Notes under the pieces: model-generated | The model's database searches: none | The model's input: only the letters and a program-made list of their open reading frames with translations | Told to the model about the DNA's origin: nothing | Origin: Davidsoniella eucalypti | Taxonomy: Eukaryota > Ascomycota > Sordariomycetes > Microascales > Ceratocystidaceae | Length of the DNA: 43,773 nt | Direction: 5' to 3' | Assembly: GCA_004009845.1 (NCBI GenBank) | Contig: RMBW01000163.1 | Coordinates: forward strand, 1 to 43,773 | In this document: in pieces, positions 9,635 to 18,506 of the stretch | Numbering within the stretch: position 1 is the stretch's first letter | Layout of the letters: every line of letters starts with the position of its first letter | Program-made: the position numbers and the translations under genes

Positions 9635-11780
9635 TTATGTTGGCACAACGGCTTTGCTATACTCAGTGTCGCTCGTCTTATGCAAGTCTGTTTTAGTGAT
9701 AAGAAGATCACAAAGTATCTTATAGGGATCTTTCTTGCCCTCCCCCGCAAGAAAGGGATAAGTAGTTTTAGCCATACCAACTACTAAAGCTATTGGGATA
9801 GCAGACTTCTTCATAAATGCTGTAAATACATTGACTGTGGAAGATGACGATGAACCACTAAGACAAGGCATTAGTCCAAGAACTGGCGTCTTGTCAGGAT
9901 CGAAGCCAAGATATCTGATAGCAGTCAAGATAGAAGTTTTAGCATGCTGTCTAAGAGAAGCAGTAAGTCTATCATGGGCTCTATTCTTGACTTGAACCAG
10001 GATACATCCCATACACGCAGGGCGTCCATGTGTAGCAGGTACCCAGACTGGAACTAGAATATCTACTCCTGGGGTATTCTCGGGAAGCAAAATTGCACAG
10101 CACCTAGTGTATAGATGTAGCAAATCCCAAGTAGTTGGCTTTAAGGGCTTTTTGTCAACAGTTTTCGGAATGAAACGAAACACCCGATTGAAAAAAATTT
10201 GCCCAACACTGAGTGAAGTGTTTATACTAGAGAATATACTCTGTTGAGTAGCCGTGCCAAAGAGACTCTCTAGGTAGCAGCTTGCATGGAACGGGCGGAT
10301 AGTCTCTTGGTCTATATCCAGTGTCAAAAGCAAGTAAAAGAATCCAAGCTGCTACAAATTCGCCAATATCACTAACATTGACGAATCCCCATCTAAGGCT
10401 GTTTCTGAAATCAACTAGTACCTTGGTAAGGTTACCACGGAGAGAAATATGGGCATAGGCTGCCATAGCCAGAATTGGCTCTGGGGGCTGTCCAATAGAT
10501 AGGTTCTCTCGGTCCTCTAATACGTTGAAGATCCAATGCATCCAACCAGACACTAGCTTCTGGCAATGAGGTTGATAATAAACCTCAAAGCTTACTCTAT
10601 TCAAAAGGAGTGCCAGGTAGCGAACCGTACTCAATGCTGATAACTTAGTTTTTCTATCTGAGTCCAACTTTTCGAAAGCTAGCTGGAATATATTTGACTC
10701 TGTGGAACACATTCAAATTCCTGACAGAAAGCACCAAACATTGGCCGGCCATAAGAGAACAATGATCTCCAATCTGTAGTGGGATGGGCCAGATTGAGGG
10801 GTGGTGCAAAGATATCCAGAGCAGAAAACTCAAAAAAGGGAAGAAAAAGCTTTGTAGGGGTCGTGTTGTTGTATGGCTTCTTTTGGCTAGGGTCCAGATA
10901 CTGGGGAGGAGAGAAGTTTGAAATTCTGGAGGTAGTGTCCATCAAAAGAGAAAAACACTGTGATTATTATCGGTGGCTTTAACACGAAGTAAAGCTGATC
11001 GTAATGACCTAAATAGCACAGCACTATCAGAGCCTTCCTCTTCTTGATCAACTAAGAGGTTTCGTGCTTCATCAAAAGCAAAGACAAATCTGACTTTGTC
11101 CTTTCTTTGTGATTCTTGCAGTACAATACTATTTTCCTCAATGAGTTTTTGGAGTTTATCGCTCCAAAACGGATCTTCCAGCAGATCTCTGCCCCAAGAC
11201 TTTGTCTCACCATCCAAACTTCTTTTCATGACATATACTGTCCTCCTAACCAGGCTTTATAGCAGCTGTCGATATAGTTTAGTAGACGTAAACTATTTGG
11301 GACTCCAATCCTTGGGTCCACCTCTGCCCTATCAAATGCCAACTCGAAGGGAAGTCGAATACGAGTAGTGATGTTTGTCGACTCAAGATAGGCCTTAGCT
11401 AGATCAAAAACTTGCTGCTGCTGTTGATCTCCCATTTCAGAGAACTGGAAAGTATCAGGTAGTTTCAAGAATAGATATATCTATATCAAGACTATCTCTC
11501 AACTGGGATCGAATAGTGGGAGACTTGGGCGAATAGTGAATAGGAAGTATAGGAACACCAAAAATCTTCAATGTATCTGACATGTGAGTTCTCACTAACT
11601 TTCAGTGTAAGATAACTCTGGAAAATAGGATGTAGCCGGTTAAGATCCCATTCGGTGAGCGGTGAGCGCCAAGATATCATCAAATGTCTGACAAGCTTCA
11701 AAAGCTCTAGCAATGCTCTTTGGAGAAGAAGGGGGGTGGTGCCCAGAGGAGCTTGGCTCAGGAGCAGATGGCTCAGACAT
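9635..11780 (-). pseudogene. decayed Crinkler/RHS-type P-loop NTPase with C-terminal PD-(D/E)XK nuclease
   Basis: Successive minus-strand frames from an ATG at 11780 to a stop at 9635 form one protein broken by at least five frame changes. Recognisable in order are an N-terminal Pro/Ser stretch; an upstream ATPase region; a Walker-B-like FVFAFDEARNLL (about 11085); an ISNFSPP segment, followed by a GRPMFGAF motif; and a C-terminal restriction-endonuclease-like motif, GVDILVPVW, then ILVQVKNR (about 10010-10070). This order is that of the Crinkler/RHS effector families in which a STAND-like NTPase precedes a nuclease. I found no Walker A in any frame between the start and the DEA motif. The first break, at about 11660, coincides with a 7-bp tandem duplication (GCTCACC twice, minus strand). 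Others lie near 11585, 11465, 11228, 10943, 10700 and 10333. The gene is dead unless several of these are sequence errors. Confidence 0.7.
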
Positions 11781-12988
11781 CTCTGAGTTCAGAAGTTGCT
11801 ATACACAATAGTTGGTTATCTATCTTGGCTGAAAGATGATGCAAGAAAAACCTACAATGAATTTCTTAAATTTAGATGGATTGGTAAAACAGCAAAATTC
11901 AATCAAAATTCAAGCTGTCGATATTTTGGATAGGGTTCAGATTGGGGACAGGCTAGGGGTGGTTATATTGGGTCAGTAAATGTTTTAGATAATGATTTTC
12001 AAGAGAGATAAGAATATGAGAGGAGCTTAACCATAACATGATATCAGAGGAAATGATATTGAGGCAGTAGGACTTACAGTCAGTAGCACAAGCTAATGAT
12101 CAAGAGTGCAGTAAACACTGAGGAGGGAGGCTAATTTTGATAGAAACTCAAGATAATTGATCAAAGAAGTCCTGTACAGGAGAAAGAGGCATGTTATGAC
12201 TACTTTGTTGTAAGGTTGAAGGTTAGCTTAGTCGTTTTGATATGATCACGAAGAGTCCAAGAGTTGATGGAATATCTACCATAGAAGCATCAGTTGTGAT
12301 GGGAACCTCGGGTTTTCGAAATGATATGCCACTGTTTGCTTAAGGGCAGCGGCGAGTATGAAGGTGAAGCTTGTTCTATTTTTTTATAATTGTTGAAGAT
12401 ATCGCGAAAAGAAGAATATAGGTTGGGAAATCTGTCACGAAAAACACGTATTTGTATTTGTATTTATTATTATTAACGAGCGTGGGGGAGTCGGGCCAAT
12501 AAAATTGTGCGGCTACGGAGTTGGTGCGGAGCACCATCAATAGTGGGGCGTGAGTATTTACTTAGTTTCATAGTGGGCTGTGAAAATACGTCATAGAATA
12601 AGGACCCAACGGCGGGGTTACAAAAACAGAGTCAACATTGTGTTCATAACCCTAACATGGAGCCATCAGCGAAGCATGGATCCCTACCTTTTTCTTGAGC
12701 CAGGAAAATAAGGTAAGCTAAGGAAATTCGCTCCTACTGTTGACCAAAAGTAATTAGCATATATATGGGTTTACAGGTAGACGCCAAATAATACGTGTGT
12801 AAGACGTTCGGTCAACTATGTGGTTTTCTTATATCCAATGTATTGTTATACTGTCTGTATACCACAGTGCAGGCTGCCCTAACTTTGGCATGTAGCAGAA
12901 CGTATACTAAGCGTAATATCTGCTGTACTCCTTCCCGGATACAAGGTGATGAAGGTGTGGTGCCGTACAATGCAGATTGCAGATATAG
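11781..12988. other. AT-rich intergenic, no gene seen
   Basis: Upstream region of the decayed NTPase gene and downstream region of the decayed transcription factor. Only short frames are present, none with a motif. I saw no repeat copy or RNA gene here. Confidence 0.4.
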
Positions 12989-14273
12989 CTAGACAGTCAA
13001 GCGTTTCAGCTCGACTCCGGCTCTCACGATATCATCCTCCGCATCCTCGCAGATAGTCTTAAGCATCACCTCCAGTTGATTTCGTTCTTGGAAAAGCTCC
13101 TCTTCGCTTTTTATATCTGCAGAGTTGGTCTCTCCGCTTCGGTACAGCTTCCAACTTAACTCAGCAATGGAACTGATGACGCTGACTAGTCTTGGCGAGC
13201 ATCCCATCTACGGATCCATGCGGTCTTCTTGCGCAGCCCAAAAGTCATGGCCAAATATGGGTTGTTCGCCACAAGCTGTGCGGCCCATCACATCACAAAA
13301 GGCAAAGTACCTTTCGACAAATCGAGTTACGCTCGATCTTAAAGTATGCATAGATGCAAGAGAGGAGGGATCGGCTATGTAGTGTCTCCGTAGTCTTGCA
13401 AGATCCCGAGCTCCACGGAGATGCACCACCCACTGAGAGCCAGTGTCACGGTGACTTCGAGTTGACATAGCAGCATAGTCAGCGCTAGAGACTCTGTGTC
13501 TTGGGCAAGGTCCTGTGCTGGGTTTTGGCACAGCGACAGACGTAGAGACCGAGTAGCTTGGGTGGCATAGTGCAACGCAATATTGCGGTATTGGGGCTCA
13601 AATCTTGAGCGATGTGATGCTGCAAGTCCAAACATGGCGTGCAGAATGGCTGGAGAGACACATGATACAGCCATAGGAAGGATAAGCTCGGCAAATGGCG
13701 ACGTGTAGGCTTGATACAGTATTGTCAGTGGATCCGGTGTAGATAGTATGAGAGGAGATGATTCTCGTAGCCGTTGTTGCTGAGTAGAGATGTAGACTGG
13801 AAATGGGGGTTTCCCAAGCCAGCGCTGGGCATAGCTACTGCCATGGAGCTACTACCATGATATGGTGACGACGAACGGCCATGCCGTATAGACGTATTTG
13901 ATTTAAATGGAGGAGTGTCTTGATATAGGTCGCCGGCAAACACGTTAAGGAAGCCGTAATGATACGTAGTAGTGGTAGTAGCAAATTTCGTGTCATCAGA
14001 TGCAGGCTTATGGATGCCAGGAGCCTTTGGTTTGCCATTTTTGGACCTAACGCCTGCACGGCCAAATGCCCTGCCGATGTAGTCTGTTTCCCATTTGAGC
14101 TTAAGGCCATATCCACAATCGCAGTAGCCCTTGGCGGTGCAAGAGCCGCACCTCGGACGGGCCTCGTGACATCTGATCTTGTGTGAGCAACAGCGATTGC
14201 AGCCACGGTGGCTACGGCGCGTCGGCGCCTTGACTTCCTTGGCACTAGAAGGGCTTTTGGCCTTGCGAGGCAT
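12989..14273 (-). pseudogene. decayed Zn2Cys6 transcription factor
   Basis: The ATG at 14273 opens a frame with a basic N-terminus and a Zn2Cys6 binuclear cluster at residues 25-53 (RGCNRCCSHKIRC, then CGSC and CDCGY). A Ser/Tyr-rich linker follows, with the YYLH segment that normally leads into a Fungal_trans_2 region. The frame then breaks near 13728. The next part, beginning LTILYQAYTSPFAELILPMA, is in another frame, and a second break at about 13449 is a one-base loss seen by comparison with 5157-5591. Finally an in-frame TAG at 13208-13210 interrupts the C-terminal region, which otherwise continues to 12989. A CAG to TAG change would be a simple C-to-T event, but that is inference. The product would have been a nuclear regulator; the locus is now a pseudogene whose middle part was copied to 5157. 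Confidence 0.8.
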
Positions 14274-14738
14274 GTCTTGATTCCTGGGCGGTAGAGAGAG
14301 CGAGGGGGTTTATTGTCGTATATGGAGAAAATAAAGAGGTGCTAGCAGACAACAAACAAAACAAAAGGCAGGGCGAAGTGATGCTCCAACGCCTAGATTG
14401 GACCTCATTAAAGGCGGCAATGCGATAGCTCGGAATACGACCACGTGACGGTGGATTGTTGACTTGGATCTTGAATATAGATTAAAGAAGATCCTTGGCA
14501 GTTCCTCGGCTAGCCTACTTACATTGTTCGTTACTAGTAGAGAGTTCTAGAGTACAGCACGAAAAATAACGCAGCAATTTAACAAGATGATGGGTTGTTT
14601 TTTTCTTCCGTTTCTCATGATTTATATCCACAGAAAGAGCTACGCAGCCTCCAATAGCTCATATCATTCCAGAGATGATTGTAGCATAACTAGTCATCAT
14701 ATATACATATAAATACAGATCTTGGCTACCCTCGATTC
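14274..14738. other. intergenic, no gene seen
   Basis: Former promoter side of the decayed Zn2Cys6 factor, meeting the end of a transporter fragment. It is AT-rich with no convincing coding sequence. Confidence 0.4.
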
Positions 14739-14917
14739 CTACGACCATGTGGTAGGACCAAAAACTCCACTTGCCGGCATCGACTTCCATGGTGTTCCGA
14801 GGCCGTCAGCTGTAGTTCCCTGTACATTGTTTCTCCACCAGCTCAGGCTTACACCAGGCAGGACCAGGGCAAAGAAGACGACTAAAGAGCGGCTATCCTT
14901 TGTTTCGTGTACAGGTG
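14739..14917 (-). pseudogene. C-terminal fragment of an OPT-family oligopeptide transporter
   Basis: The minus-strand frame ending in TAG at 14736-14738 reads through a hydrophobic segment (about residues LVVFFALVLPGVSLSWW), then NNVQGTTADGLGTPW and a terminal FGPTTWS. The WW-x-N-x-V, TAD and terminal FGPxTW pattern is characteristic of the very C-terminus of OPT oligopeptide transporters. The upstream part of the transporter is missing: at about 14917 the sequence passes directly into the inverted-duplication arm. It is thus a relic of about 55 codons, cut by the duplication or insertion event. Confidence 0.6.
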
Positions 14918-15033
14918 GCCGGTCCACAAAGGTCAAGAAGAGCGAGTCCGAGATGCTACCGGCCGTTGACACGGAGGGTCCCGGTCGGCTTCCGGCGGTT
15001 CCTTTATAATGCCTTCTAAGCCCCAAATTCTCA

Positions 15034-15047
15034 ACATACGACCACAG
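15034..15047 (+). other. orphan 5S rRNA head (target-site half)
   Basis: ACATACGACCACAG, the first 14 nt of the 5S gene, follows the same upstream flank as the intact gene at 9219 but is cut off by foreign sequence at 15048. The same 13-14 nt reappear after each (AAC)n tail downstream, as expected of a target-site duplication. Confidence 0.85.
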
Positions 15048-15229
15048 CGGTTTGAGGATGTTTCGAAGTTACAGGGGGTATCCATGAAGGCGTCCTATGG
15101 AGCCCGGGAGGGTAGTCCGGACCCGGACTAGGATACGGGTGGAAGTGGATAAGATATACCGGAGACAGAAAAATCGGCACGACCGGACTCGAAAATCCAC
15201 TCGTAATAGTTTAGGAAGAGAATAAATAT

Positions 15230-15260
<31 letters not shown>

Positions 15261-15270
15261 TACGACCACA
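15048..15270 (+). mobile_element. 5'-truncated non-LTR element E1 with (AAC)n tail
   Basis: From about 15049 (GGTTTGAGGATG) to 15230 the sequence matches a second copy at 15834-15993. It continues with TAGTTTAGGAAGAG and AATAAATATA, then an (AAC)n run of about 30 bp, and then ATACGACCACA, the 5S head. A 3' simple-repeat tail plus flanking duplication is the hallmark of target-primed reverse transcription by a LINE or a SINE. No ORF is retained. A further short (AAC)3-ATACGACCACA unit at about 15270-15289 suggests a second event at the same site. Confidence 0.75.
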
Positions 15271-15289
15271 ACAACAACATACGACCACA

Positions 15290-16352
15290 CAACCTTCCCT
15301 CCTACAACCCTCGGGGGGGTAACTTTGAGTTCAAGTTACCTCCCCCTTTGTCCAAAGACGAATTTTTCCCCTTCGTCGTGGGTTTTCAAGAGCGACCAGC
15401 ACATATTCCCGATGCTGCTGTCCATTCTTTTTATCTTTTTAGACGCTTGTCTTTATTGATGCATCGAGTATGAGGCCTTGCGCCCGACTTTTTCCTCTCT
15501 CGAGGGATGTTCTCACCAACAATCGCCCCCTTTTCGCCACACTCTCTCGCGATCGCTGGTCTCCCGAGTCACTACACACTACAAAGCTCAGGGAGACACA
15601 CTCATACTCGAAGGGCAACCTATTTCTGAAGGTTCCGGAAGCCCAACCCGCGGCGCGGGAGTCTTGTCGCTGTGCCTCTACCATCGCACCCGACTCGACT
15701 ACGCCAATTTTTGCTTCTCTCGACACTCGATCACCAGCCTCTTGGAGGCGCGTCGGATGGTGCGGTCACCTGATTACGTGGATGGTAGCCCCACTTAGGG
15801 CTTGGATGATGTGGGTCTTTTTTATGGGGAATGGTTTGAGGATGTTTCGAAGTTACAGGGGGTATCCATGAAGGCGTCCTATGGAGCCCGAGAGGGTAGT
15901 CCGGACCCGGACAAGGATACGGGTGGAAGTGGATAAGATATACCGGAGACAGAAAAATCGGCACGACCGGACTCGAAAATCCACTCGTAATAGATTTGAT
16001 TTGATTTGATTATATTTAACGTCTACCTAAATCACTAAGATCATACGACGCCGGATTGGTTACCGGACAGATATTTAACGTCTTCCGCTTGACAAACTCA
16101 ATAGCTTTGTATGGGCGGGCCGAGACCGCCCCCTAGCCCCGAAGAACGAGTGGTCCATACCTCCACTATGAGCAGCAAAAACAAATACAAAAAAAAAAAA
16201 AAAAAAAAAAACCAGTGCATCCACAAAACTATTCCCCAAAAGACAGATCCACAAAACCAACTCCTAAGTGGAGCTACCATCCCCACTATTCAGTGAGCCT
16301 CCAAGAGGCTGGTGATCATCCACTCGTAATAGTTTAGGAAGAGAATAAATAT

Positions 16353-16383
<31 letters not shown>
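15290..16383 (+). mobile_element. composite retroelement (R1 copy 2 + E1 copy) inserted at the 5S head
   Basis: The left end abuts a 5S head (about 15277-15289) and the right end is an (AAC)n tail (about 16353-16383) that runs directly into a complete 5S gene. The first 440 bp are repeat R1, opposite in orientation to the copies at 8700 and 30180. From about 15737 a head sequence (GATCACCAGCCTCTTGGAGG) leads into the E1 body. The body is interrupted at 15993 by a nested element and resumes at 16333. R1 and E1 may be the two ends of one element, or R1 may be a 5' inversion of the twin-priming kind; the sequence does not decide. Confidence 0.65.
15994..16317 (-). mobile_element. nested 324-bp SINE-like element with 15-bp target duplication
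   Basis: The element is flanked by a perfect 15-bp direct repeat, ATCCACTCGTAATAG, at 15979-15993 and 16318-16332; removing it restores the E1 sequence. Read on the minus strand it starts with a head shared with 15737-15832 (CCAGCCTCTTGGAGGC, GGATGGTAGC) and contains a 23-T run (16189-16211). It ends GACGTTAAATATA followed by AATCAAATC-type repeats. The same tail occurs at 34931-34970, and a related one at about 29665-29700. The length, the lack of an ORF and the simple-repeat tail fit a SINE or a deleted LINE. Confidence 0.8.
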
Positions 16384-16386
<3 letters not shown>

Positions 16387-16502
16387 TACGACCACAGCTG
16401 ATAGAAAGCACGGGATCCCGTCCGCTCTCCCCTAGTTAAACTATCAAGCGCTCGATCAGTACTACGGTGGGTGACCACGTGGGAATACCGGGTGTTGTAT
16501 GT
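16384..16502 (+). rRNA. 5S ribosomal RNA gene (copy 2)
   Basis: The 119-nt sequence is identical to the copy on the minus strand at 9101-9219 and is followed by CTTTTT and a second T-run. Its natural upstream flank has been displaced: directly upstream lies the (AAC)n tail of a retroelement. 5S transcription uses internal promoter boxes in most fungi, so it could still be expressed, but any upstream TATA-like element is now 1.3 kb away. Confidence 0.88.
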
Positions 16503-17345
16503 CTTTTTGGTGTTTGTGCACCTTTTTTGCTGTAGTTTTCCCTAATTCTTACGTCATATCCATGACGCATACAACCGGCCTTACGGTGGGGCTGTGAACA
16601 AGAGGTAGTTTGGCTGAGAAGTAATGTCAAGCAGTTCTTCAACAGGAGGAGGGTCTCAAGAGCCCTTTCCACTTGGAAAATAGTGAAACTAGCGGCAGTT
16701 ATAGTCATACTCAATAGGGCGGACAAGATTACTACTCCTTATCTGCAAGTAATCAAGTCCATTTTGGAACTGACCGTAGCATTGGATAGAGTTCTTGCCT
16801 TGAATGCCAGATCATGAGATATCACAAGAGATGCTCTACATGCAATACATAGATAGATATACATCTGTGAGTTGTTCGGAAGATGGCAGTATATGACTAG
16901 TCAGTCAAAAATCGATCTTGAATTGACGAATCAAGACAGGAAAAGACCAGCAGTTCAAGTCCAGCTTGATTCATTCTTTGCTAGCTATAACTTAACTCGC
17001 AGATGCCGTTCGGCCTACATATAATTTTGCATCTTAATAATGAGATTAACTCGGTTTTCGAAGAAAAAAAGCTAGGCAGTCGACTAAACGTCTTGAAACT
17101 CCTTTGACATTCTTGTCAAAGCTATTGTCTTTCAACATTTCAGCAGCTTGACATAACAAACCCATGGGCTAAATTAGTGTTTATGACGTTGTGTCACATA
17201 TCTTTTGGCCAACCAACATTTATGAAGCTTATCTCATGATGCCGAAAAATCAATGTATAATCCACACAAGACCTATTTCAGGACTTTTTACACATAAACT
17301 ACAGAGTGACCATAGGACTGAATAGAAATTAATTTCCTCCCTTGA

Positions 17346-18506
17346 ATTCTTCAGTTTTCGGGATTTTTTGCCTCAGTTCCGCATTCAACATTCTGTGCCT
17401 ACAATTTGTAATTACACTGTGGAACTCTCAGATATACATCAAGATCTAAAGCTGCCAGTAGTTACTATAGATTCTCTATGGTATCAGGTAATACAGTCCA
17501 AAAACTAAATTATCCGAAAGAGTGATTGTCAACTATTGTTGTTCTCGCAGAGCCCCTCACCTAGCATCATTGCTATACCGAATAGGGCTTAAGAATTATG
17601 ATAGTGATGCGTCTTCTTATAGCAAAGGCGCGCTTTCAGTTACACAGAATGCTTACACTCGAAATTCCTACTAATTGTTTGTTTTGTGGCTAGAAGGGAT
17701 TGGAATTTCAATTACTCGATGACAATTATTATAGTTCTGGCAAGTCTGTTTTTAATTTGAAAATTTACACACTGCGAAAACAGAATTTCAAATTCTTCAT
17801 ACATGATGTGATTCAGATTGTATTATTCAATTTATTCAATTTATATAACTAGTTAGTTGATATACTTTTTTTTTCTATCAACGTCTCATGGCTTAACTAG
17901 TCGAGATATGTACTAGCAACGCCCCACAATATTCTGATCAATAGAATATTACCAGTATCTTTGTCTTGAATAATAGTGTGGCTGATGAATAGCCTCAATT
18001 ATAGAGAACAAAACATGGCTGAAATGTGGCTTAATGACATGGATACGACCAAGACCAATGGCTGTAAATATTTATTTAGTTTTAGTACATGTAGTCACCC
18101 CCCATATTGGAATCTTTGGAATTTGGCAACTGAGCCCGAATGCGAGGATTTGGATAGCCGTCATCTGATAGTTTCTCCACAAATTACTTGAACTTTCCGG
18201 CTGATAAGCAATTGCCATTGGAACAGGAAGTAACAATCGGCAAGTGTGAATGTTGAACTGGCTCAATTAGTCAATATTCGACCAAAAAGGAGCAACTACC
18301 ATAAGCCGACTACATCCCCTTGTTTTGATAAAGTTGATATATCTCCCTACATGATCGCAATTCAAAACAATTCATAACTCATACCGACTAATCTTTTTAT
18401 TTCTTCTTGTTTCCCCACAATCAATTGTAATCTACCGCCAGGTCTCTTTTTATACCGAATAATTTCATTGAAATTCTGCTTCAAATCACATCGTGCTACA
18501 CTCAAT
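17346..18506. other. intergenic and upstream region of the aldolase gene
   Basis: AT-rich sequence between the duplication arm and the aldolase start. The last 200 bp are pyrimidine-rich on the plus strand (runs such as TTTTTATTTCTTCTTG and CTCTTTTTAT), typical of fungal core promoters and transcript leaders. No gene was recognised. Confidence 0.45.

Larger units (their letters stand above)
14918..17345 (+). repeat. right arm of the inverted duplication, split by retroelements inside its 5S gene
   Basis: This arm matches the reverse complement of 7515-9353. It has the 5S upstream flank at 14918-15033 and then the first 14 nt of the 5S gene at 15034-15047. About 1.3 kb of inserted elements follow, then a complete 5S gene (16384-16502), its downstream flank and the remaining arm to about 17345. 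Positions 16600-16745 match 8160-8325 closely. The arm lacks the 0.7-kb R1 insertion found on the left. Confidence 0.8.

Noticed and set aside
11585..11610. A 23-bp GT...AG stretch in the NTPase gene read as an intron
   Set aside because: It is far too short to be spliced, and its core is the palindrome GTGAGAACTCAC; a frame-changing lesion is more likely.
15230..16390. CRISPR-like array from repeated ATACGACCACA words
   Set aside because: The repeats are 5S heads next to (AAC)n tails with irregular spacing in a eukaryotic genome; retroelement target duplications explain them.
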